In this document: positions 1-3,936 of the stretch, piece by piece
Layout: every line of letters begins with the position of its first letter
How positions within the stretch are numbered: the first letter of the stretch is position 1
DNA from: Leptofilum sp050292445
Lineage (GTDB): Bacteria; Chloroflexota; Anaerolineae; Promineifilales; Promineifilaceae
Reading direction: 5' to 3'
NCBI GenBank assembly: GCA_050292445.1
Contig: JBNKLQ010000356.1
Coordinates: 1 to 5,559, forward strand
Length of the DNA stretch: 5,559 nt
The notes under the pieces: generated by a model
What the model saw: only the letters and a program-made list of their open reading frames with translations
Database searches by the model: none
What the model was told of the DNA's origin: nothing
Program-made: the position numbers and the translations under genes

Positions 1-1
1 C

Positions 2-103
2 CAGCGGTTGGGGATGGCGGCGCAGCAGTTTGCCCAACAGTATGATTGGCGGGTAGTGGTGCCCAAATTTCTAGAGATTTACCAACAGCTTTTATCTGGT
101 TAA
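2..103 (+). CDS. C-terminal end of a probable GT4-family glycosyltransferase (5' end outside window)
   Basis: An open frame runs from the window edge for 33 codons to a TAA at 101-103. It reads QRLGMAAQQFAQQYDW, then RVVVPKFLEIYQQLLSG. This matches the usual tail of group 1 (GT4) glycosyltransferases: a helix with an 'R..ma..a...' pattern, an aromatic 'YDW' or 'fsW', a short 'vv..' stretch, and a last helix ending '..iY..ll'. In that family the tail packs back across the two Rossmann domains of a cytoplasmic or membrane-associated sugar transferase. Donor and acceptor cannot be read from so little sequence. It is the only plus-strand gene here and converges on the SRPBCC operon, sharing the TTAA at 100-103. 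The family call rests on a short recognisable tail, so it is moderate. Confidence 0.55.
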   Translation, partial: QRLGMAAQQFAQQYDWRVVVPKFLEIYQQLLSG

Positions 104-621
104 GATACAGAGATTGCCCGTGCTGCCTCAACTCGGTCAGGATGTTTCTCACGCAGGTCTATGCCATGCTCCAGCAAACCTTTGAGATTGGTCATAAAGA
201 AGCTCCAGCCTAAATTGCAGGAGAGATGGTAGTGACGGCCGTATTCCGAATCTGTCATATTTTCCTGGGTCAAGGACAATTTGGTATACCCATCTTCCAA
301 TTCTTCAACCTGAACAGTGACGATGACATTTGTGTCTGATTTTGGTGACTGCTTTCCGAAGGTAAAGCGGATCTGCTCATTGGATACAACATCACAAATA
401 ACGCCCGTTGTTGCTAAATCCTGATGCCAGCGCCAATGATACTGGTCGCCAGGGCCAATGCGTTCTGTACCGCCCCGCTTTCCTTGCCCATTCATAGTGT
501 AATCGGCTTCGGCGATGAACCATTTGACGAGTTCATTGGGGATGGCCCAGGCGTCAAAAACGACTTGTCCAGGGGCTTTGATAAAAACCTGTTTCTCAAA
601 TCTTGTCCAATTGAATGTCAT
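100..621 (-). CDS. SRPBCC / AHSA1-like (START-fold) protein, third gene of the operon
   Basis: This 173-aa protein begins FEKQVFIKAPGQVVFDAW (residues 8-25) and continues with WF at 34-35, the standard first strand and helix of the AHSA1 branch of the SRPBCC superfamily. It ends with the long C-terminal helix that closes the hydrophobic pocket, around LGWSFFMTNLKGLLEHG (137-153) followed by DLR. Family members bind hydrophobic ligands or act as poorly defined partners, and no catalytic residue can be assigned. There is no signal peptide or membrane segment, so it is probably cytoplasmic. The ATG at 619-621 has a good AGGAG (631-635) nine bases upstream. Only six bases separate it from the arsR stop, so it is co-transcribed with the repressor. 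Its stop TAA (100-102) overlaps the stop of the convergent glycosyltransferase fragment. Family confident; specific function unknown. Confidence 0.88.
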   Translation of the reverse strand: MTFNWTRFEKQVFIKAPGQVVFDAWAIPNELVKWFIAEADYTMNGQGKRGGTERIGPGDQYHWRWHQDLATTGVICDVVSNEQIRFTFGKQSPKSDTNVIVTVQVEELEDGYTKLSLTQENMTDSEYGRHYHLSCNLGWSFFMTNLKGLLEHGIDLREKHPDRVEAARAISVS

Positions 622-627
622 GAGACT

Positions 628-960
628 TTACTCCTGTTCGGTTGATTGGTCTAAATAATCTGCTAGGGCGGATAAACGACGTTCCCATTGCGCCCGAACT
701 CGATCAACCCAGGTGATGGCTTCTGTAAGCTGTTGAGGCCGCAAAGTGTAATAACGATCTCGCCCATCCTGCCGCACGGAAACTAAATTTGCGTTGGCCA
801 AAATGCGTAAATGCTTGCTCACCCCTTGTCGAGTGATGGGCAAATCCTTGGCTAATTCTGTAGACGTTTTGTCACCTTCAGCCGACAGCCGCTCGATGAG
901 GATGCGGCGGGTTGGGTCTGCCAGGGCGACAAAAACACGCTGTTGGGCATCGTCGCTCAT
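628..960 (-). CDS. ArsR-family winged-helix transcriptional repressor
   Basis: This 110-aa protein consists almost entirely of an ArsR winged helix-turn-helix. It starts with RVFVALADPTRRILIERL (8-25). The HTH follows at about 33-60, with the recognition helix in TRQGVSKHLRILANANLV, and the wing is VSVRQDGRDRYYTLRP (60-75). A C-terminal helix rich in W and R (about 84-104) probably serves dimerisation. There is no cysteine at all, so the classical ArsR/SmtB metal-thiolate sites are absent and metal sensing is unlikely. In this branch the regulator is commonly encoded beside SRPBCC proteins and represses its own operon. The ATG lies in an ATGA overlap with the stop of the upstream SRPBCC gene (957-960), which implies translational coupling. 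The probable operators are the repeats at 1452-1469 and 1497-1514. The inducing signal cannot be read from the sequence. Confidence 0.92.
   Translation of the reverse strand: MSDDAQQRVFVALADPTRRILIERLSAEGDKTSTELAKDLPITRQGVSKHLRILANANLVSVRQDGRDRYYTLRPQQLTEAITWVDRVRAQWERRLSALADYLDQSTEQE
631..635 (-). promoter_or_regulatory. Ribosome binding site of the second SRPBCC gene, inside the end of arsR
   Basis: The plus strand reads CTCCT, which is AGGAG on the coding strand, nine bases before the ATG at 621. It overlaps the last sense codons of arsR (Gln-Glu). Ribosomes finishing arsR would pass directly over it, which fits coupled expression of repressor and SRPBCC protein. Confidence 0.7.
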
Positions 961-1406
961 ACTGGCTGTCCCGATAAATAGGCCACCAGTTCCTCTAGTT
1001 CAGAAGCCCAGCCACTACTGTTTTCCCGGAAGGCGCGTTCGCGTAGACTTGGATCGAGGCTGGCGAATCCAGTTTCTAACACCCGCAGTTTTGTGCCTGT
1101 TGCTGTAGGCGTCAGTTCAAAAGTGACCAGGGTGCTGTTGGTTCCATTCATGGCCACATTTTCCGGGACGCCATTGGCTCGCCAGCGATAGGCGAACCTG
1201 GTCATCGGATCAACAGTTTGGATAACGCCACCTGCCTGGCCGTACTCATCCCACTCAAAAAGAATGGGGCTGCCTTCTTCCAGAGTCATGGTTACCCGGT
1301 TGCCGAACCATTGATTAAGCCCTTCTGGTGTGGTGATGGCCTGCCATACTTTTTGTCGTGGATGCGGTAATTCAAGAACTGATTCGATTTGGTCGATTGT
1401 TGTCAT
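957..1406 (-). CDS. SRPBCC / AHSA1-like (START-fold) protein, first gene of the operon
   Basis: This 149-aa protein has the AHSA1-like layout. The first strand and helix are VLELPHPRQKVWQAITTPE (10-28) followed by WF at 33-34. The middle strands include ILFEWDEYGQAGGVI (48-62) and FAYRWR (71-76). A C-terminal helix lies around ENSSGWASELEELVAYL (129-145), close to the usual 'n..GW...L..L..yl' signature. These proteins form a helix-grip fold with a ligand pocket; the ligand here is unknown. The length is normal for a single-domain member. The ATG at 1404-1406 has AAGGAG (1414-1419) seven bases upstream and follows the promoter at 1470-1498. It is the first gene of a three-gene unit with arsR and a second SRPBCC gene. 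It is distinct in sequence from that second copy, so a recent duplication is unlikely. Confidence 0.88.
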   Translation of the reverse strand: MTTIDQIESVLELPHPRQKVWQAITTPEGLNQWFGNRVTMTLEEGSPILFEWDEYGQAGGVIQTVDPMTRFAYRWRANGVPENVAMNGTNSTLVTFELTPTATGTKLRVLETGFASLDPSLRERAFRENSSGWASELEELVAYLSGQPV

Positions 1407-1413
1407 TGCTTAT

Positions 1414-1419
1414 CTCCTT
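1414..1419 (-). promoter_or_regulatory. Ribosome binding site of the first SRPBCC gene
   Basis: The plus strand reads CTCCTT, giving AAGGAG (AAGGAGAT if extended) on the coding strand, seven bases before the ATG at 1406. This strong Shine-Dalgarno sequence fixes the start codon of the first gene of the operon. Confidence 0.75.
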
Positions 1420-1451
1420 CCGGCTATTTGATTGTAGAGTTGTTGAAGCGA

Positions 1452-1469
1452 AACTAATCGGTTGCGTAT
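1452..1469 (-). promoter_or_regulatory. Probable ArsR operator, promoter-proximal copy
   Basis: This is the first copy of the 18-bp repeat AACTRATYGGTTGCGTAT (plus-strand reading). It lies immediately downstream of the -10, covering the expected transcription start. It matches the second copy at 16 of 18 positions, with a 45-bp offset. Extended leftward it shows only a degenerate dyad (GCGAAAC against GTTGCG). A protein bound here would sit on the initiation site. Assignment to the ArsR protein of this operon is inferred from position and from known autoregulation in this family. Confidence 0.55.
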
Positions 1470-1498
1470 ATTCTAGCAAATTAGAGGGAATTATGCAA
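1470..1498 (-). promoter_or_regulatory. Sigma-70-like promoter of the SRPBCC-arsR-SRPBCC operon
   Basis: On the minus strand a -35-like TTGCAT (plus positions 1493-1498, first three bases matching consensus) is followed after exactly 17 bases by TAGAAT (1470-1475), which matches TATAAT at five of six positions. It points toward the SRPBCC gene starting at 1406, and would give a leader of roughly 55-60 bases with a good Shine-Dalgarno near its end. The -35 overlaps one copy of an 18-bp repeat and the -10 directly abuts the other. That placement suits repression by blocking RNA polymerase. The -35 is weak on its own; the spacing, the good -10 and the flanking repeats raise the call. Confidence 0.6.
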
Positions 1499-1514
1499 CT
1501 GATTGGTTGCGTAT
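1493..1514 (-). promoter_or_regulatory. Probable ArsR operator, promoter-distal copy
   Basis: The second copy of the 18-bp repeat occupies 1497-1514. Including the bases just to its left, it forms a clear inverted repeat: GCAAC, a 6-base centre TGATTG, then GTTGC. The arms extend to TATGCAAC and GTTGCGTA, seven of eight pairing. Dyads with arms and centre of this size are usual for dimeric winged-helix ArsR proteins. The site overlaps the -35 hexamer. Together with the copy at 1452-1469 it brackets the core promoter. Confidence 0.55.
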
Positions 1515-1588
1515 TTGATGAACAGCGGTTATTTTGGGTGTTACGGCCGTTTTTCTTTGGCCAATGTGGGGAAAGAGAACGAATGAAG

Positions 1589-2659
1589 TTACGCAGTTGG
1601 TAAAACAACCAGCGTATTTAAAACATCAATTTCCAGGTTATTTTGCTCGATGACCTGGTGCCAGTTTTGATAAGCGGGTGGGGGATCATATTGAAAGGAA
1701 GTGGGGTTGTAGGTTCCAAAAATGCCAGTCATAACGGCCGTAATATCTGTTGCCGCTCCCTTCACTCCATCATCCGTCGCTCTGGCTCCCAGGTAAAAAT
1801 CATTGCCGGGCCAGGAGACATGGTCCCAGGCGACGACGCTTACCAGTTCGCAATTGCTGAAATTGTCGCCCGGTTCTTCGTAGGTGGTGGGCTGGCAGAG
1901 CTGCGGTTTGGGTTCGTTGCCGTGGGTGTACGGCCGTACCAAAAAACTCAACCTATCCAGTTCTATTCGCTCATTTTGGCATTCGCGGTAGGGATCGTAA
2001 TAAATTGCGCGAATATGTGAAAAAGATGCTGCATGTTTAAACACAAACGCCTGTAACATTCGCTTCAGCTTTTCGCCTAATTGTCCGTGGAACGGCCCGG
2101 CAAACTGCCCACAGCCCAATCCCGGCACCGTGACAAACGCTTGCCTTCCGCGCTGTCGCATCCGCTCATTCACGTACAAAAACGAGGGCAGCAGCCGCCG
2201 CTCATACAACCGAAAATAGGCATCTTCGTCGATTTGATCGTTGGCGGTAACCAGTTCATTCCAATCGGCGGGAGTGTGGGAACGGCCGTTCCTTAACAAT
2301 GCTCCCGGTACAAACAACAGCATCCCAGTGAATGGCGGATTGTGAACATCGGGGTTTTGGTGACGGCCGTTGTCAAAAAAGGTCACCGGAGCAACGATAG
2401 CGACGTCGCCCAGCAAGCCTAACTCGGTGAGGTTCCAGTCGGAGCCGTCCCCCGCCACAGCACTTTCGGCAAAGATTTGCGGCCGTTTGGTGCGGACGAG
2501 CTGTTCCAACATCATTTCCACAGTGAGGGTTGCTAAATTCAGGCTGGCCAATTTCTGTTGCAGGTAGTTGCCTGCCCGTTGGCCCCCCTGGAGTTTGCCC
2601 AAATAATCCTGGGCGCGTTTGTAAGTGCTTTGGCTGAGTAGCGTTTTGTATTTTGGCAT
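1589..2659 (-). CDS. Uncharacterised 356-aa protein with a macrodomain-like core
   Basis: I do not recognise a named function. The N-terminal ~70 residues are helical and polar. Next comes GDVAIVAPVTFFDNGRH (84-100) and a strand-like GMLLFVPGALLRNG (112-125). At about 160-190, after FLYVNERMRQRGRQ, the segment AFVTVPGLGCGQFAGPF looks like the macrodomain phosphate-binding loop ('...afP.iGtG..g.p'). It is followed by the expected helix GEKLKRMLQAFV (195-206) and strand HIRAIYYDPY (215-224). The C-terminal part holds distinctive blocks: KPQLCQP (251-257), VAWDHVSWPGNDFYLGARA (276-294) with TDDGVKGAATD (295-305), and a Tyr/Pro-rich end. ADP-ribose or nucleotide binding is an inference from the loop. 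No signal peptide or transmembrane segment is seen. The ATG at 2657-2659 has only a distant GGTGA upstream, so the start is less certain. The gene stands alone between the hairpin at 2708-2757 and the SRPBCC promoter. Confidence 0.8.
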   Translation of the reverse strand: MPKYKTLLSQSTYKRAQDYLGKLQGGQRAGNYLQQKLASLNLATLTVEMMLEQLVRTKRPQIFAESAVAGDGSDWNLTELGLLGDVAIVAPVTFFDNGRHQNPDVHNPPFTGMLLFVPGALLRNGRSHTPADWNELVTANDQIDEDAYFRLYERRLLPSFLYVNERMRQRGRQAFVTVPGLGCGQFAGPFHGQLGEKLKRMLQAFVFKHAASFSHIRAIYYDPYRECQNERIELDRLSFLVRPYTHGNEPKPQLCQPTTYEEPGDNFSNCELVSVVAWDHVSWPGNDFYLGARATDDGVKGAATDITAVMTGIFGTYNPTSFQYDPPPAYQNWHQVIEQNNLEIDVLNTLVVLPTA

Positions 2660-2707
2660 GGTGTCAGATGTTATTCACCAATATCGCATTGTAATGAAGA
2701 AATTGGA

Positions 2708-2757
2708 ACGCAGATATACCTGATAAACTTGATCATGGAAATCAGGGCAATCTGCGT
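2708..2757. repeat. Intergenic inverted repeat (hairpin) built from ACGCAGAT arms
   Basis: ACGCAGAT at 2708-2715 and ATCTGCGT at 2750-2757 pair perfectly over 8 bp. After a 3x3 mismatch, CCTGAT (2719-2724) pairs with ATCAGG (2741-2746), leaving a 16-base loop. The stem begins one base after the TAG stop of the peptidase gene, so it would form at the 3' end of that mRNA. The flank beyond it is only AT-rich (AATTTCTT on the minus strand), not a proper U-run, so a classical terminator is not supported. The same 8-mer recurs at 3882-3899, so this looks like a dispersed intergenic repeat that may also protect or end the transcript. Confidence 0.6.
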
Positions 2758-2758
2758 C

Positions 2759-3853
2759 CTATTGCAAATCGATGTTTGGCTCTTTTGGGCAGTGTGTCAG
2801 TGGCACGAGTCCATCATCGGTCATCAAGGCTGTTTCTTCCAGGCGGATGCCGCATCGGTCCGGCAGGTAGCAGCCTGGCTCGATGGTGACGATTGTGCCC
2901 ACCTCTAATGTGTCTTTTTCCTCCGCCCTTTGGGAAAAGAACGGGTCTTCGTGAATGTCCAACCCCAGGCCGTGCCCCAGCCCGTGACCGAAATGTTCGG
3001 CGTGTCCGGCTCTAGCCAAAATATCCCGCGCCAGGGAATCTACAGCTTTGAGGCTCATACCTGGTTTGGCGTTCTGGAAAACGGCCGTTTGCGCCCTTAA
3101 AACCAGTTGATAAAGCTCAAAATAATGAACCGACGCTTTTGCCCCCAGATAAAACGAACGAGTCATGTCACTCTTGTAGCCATCCACCTGTGCCCCCATA
3201 TCTACGATGAGTGAATCGCCCGCCCGCAAGCGGCGGCTGCCAGGATGGTGATGGGGCAGGGCGCTGTTGGGACCGGAGGCAACAAGGATGTCAAAGGCCA
3301 GTGCCTCGGCACCCGCCTGGCGCAGCGCTTTTTCTAGCTCCCAGGCAACCTCGCGTTCTGTCATCCCGACGCAGGCAATTTGGGGCACCAGCGCCATCAC
3401 GTCATCGGTGATGGTACAGGCTTTTTGGATGGCTTGAATTTCTACGGCCGTTTTCCGTTGGCGAAGAGGTTCCAAGGTGGCAGGCAATGGCTTCCAGGTG
3501 ACGCCGGAAACTTCTTCCAGCTCCATCATTTGGGCCAGCGTCATGTGTTTGGCCTCCACGCCAACGTGCGCCGCGCCTGAGGCTGCCAGAAAGTTCCTGG
3601 TATCTTCCAGGGTGCGTTGGTGCTTGACCAGGGTAAAGTCTGGCGCTTCGTGGCCCGCCTGAATGTAGTAGCGAAAGTCGGTGGCGATGAGCGCTTGCTT
3701 GGCCGTGACTAGCAGTTGACCATTGGAGCCGGTAAAGCCGCTGAGCCAGCGCCGGTTGGCCGGGCTGGTGATCAGTACGCCATCGACTTCCCATTCGGTG
3801 AATCTTTGGCGAACGGCCGTAATCCGTTCCTGGTAAATTGATTGATTTTTCAT
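2759..3853 (-). CDS. M24-family Xaa-Pro aminopeptidase (aminopeptidase P / creatinase type)
   Basis: This 364-aa cytoplasmic metallopeptidase should remove an N-terminal residue preceding proline, or cleave Xaa-Pro dipeptides, with a two-metal centre (usually Mn or Co). Residues about 6-130 form the creatinase-type N-terminal domain, including RRWLSGFTGSNGQLLV (34-49). The pita-bread catalytic domain follows, with all five expected metal ligands: D218 (VDMG), D229 (KSDMTR), H294 (HGLGHGLG), E325 (TIEPG) and E339 (IRLEE). The flanking histidines H290 and H301 and HHHPG (201-205) are also present. The length is normal for compact PepP/PepQ-like enzymes and there is no signal peptide. The frame stays open upstream to a GTG at 3883. 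I prefer the ATG at 3851-3853: an AGGA lies 11 bases before it, and the GTG falls inside the intergenic ACGCAGAT repeat with no ribosome site. Aminopeptidase versus dipeptidase specificity cannot be settled here. Confidence 0.93.
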   Translation of the reverse strand: MKNQSIYQERITAVRQRFTEWEVDGVLITSPANRRWLSGFTGSNGQLLVTAKQALIATDFRYYIQAGHEAPDFTLVKHQRTLEDTRNFLAASGAAHVGVEAKHMTLAQMMELEEVSGVTWKPLPATLEPLRQRKTAVEIQAIQKACTITDDVMALVPQIACVGMTEREVAWELEKALRQAGAEALAFDILVASGPNSALPHHHPGSRRLRAGDSLIVDMGAQVDGYKSDMTRSFYLGAKASVHYFELYQLVLRAQTAVFQNAKPGMSLKAVDSLARDILARAGHAEHFGHGLGHGLGLDIHEDPFFSQRAEEKDTLEVGTIVTIEPGCYLPDRCGIRLEETALMTDDGLVPLTHCPKEPNIDLQ

Positions 3854-3881
3854 AATAGACTGGTTCCTAAAGAAGAATGGC

Positions 3882-3908
3882 ACGCAGATTTACGCAGATA
3901 ACGCGGAT
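3882..3908. repeat. Tandem run of ACGCRGAT units upstream of the peptidase gene
   Basis: ACGCAGAT occurs at 3882-3889 and 3892-3899, followed by ACGCGGAT at 3901-3908, giving units about 9-10 bases apart. A partial inverted partner, TATCTG, lies at 3914-3919 and can pair with CAGATA at 3895-3900. The run sits in the 83-base gap between the stop of the large upstream gene and the peptidase start. The same octamer builds the hairpin on the other side of the peptidase gene. No gene, promoter or terminator explains it. Confidence 0.6.
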
Positions 3909-3936
3909 TTTTCTATCTGTGAAAATTTGTATCCCA

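Noticed and set aside
1543..1560. ACGGCCGT followed by TTTTTC as a rho-independent terminator
   Set aside because: The palindrome has no loop and the T-run points in the plus direction, where no gene ends. It is better read as another copy of the iterated palindrome.
1372..1608. Open frames on both strands across the gap between the SRPBCC operon and the macrodomain-like gene
   Set aside because: They overlap the operon promoter, repeats and neighbouring gene ends, have no ribosome sites and show no recognisable protein pattern.
2688..2693. TACAAT on the minus strand as a -10 for the macrodomain-like gene
   Set aside because: The -10 match is good (five of six) but no acceptable -35 sits 16-18 bases upstream, so it is not listed as a promoter.
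3402..3794. 130-residue minus-strand open frame inside the peptidase gene
   Set aside because: It is an out-of-frame shadow of the peptidase, with low-complexity Arg/Gly/His/Ser-rich content and no start signal.
3854..3883. GTG start extending the peptidase by ten residues (MPFFFRNQSI)
   Set aside because: The GTG lies within the ACGCAGAT intergenic repeat and has no ribosome binding site. The ATG at 3853 has an AGGA upstream and gives a normal family length.
3882..3920. CRISPR-like array from the tandem ACGCAGAT units
   Set aside because: Units are 8 bases at 9-10 base spacing with no spacers, and no cas gene is present.
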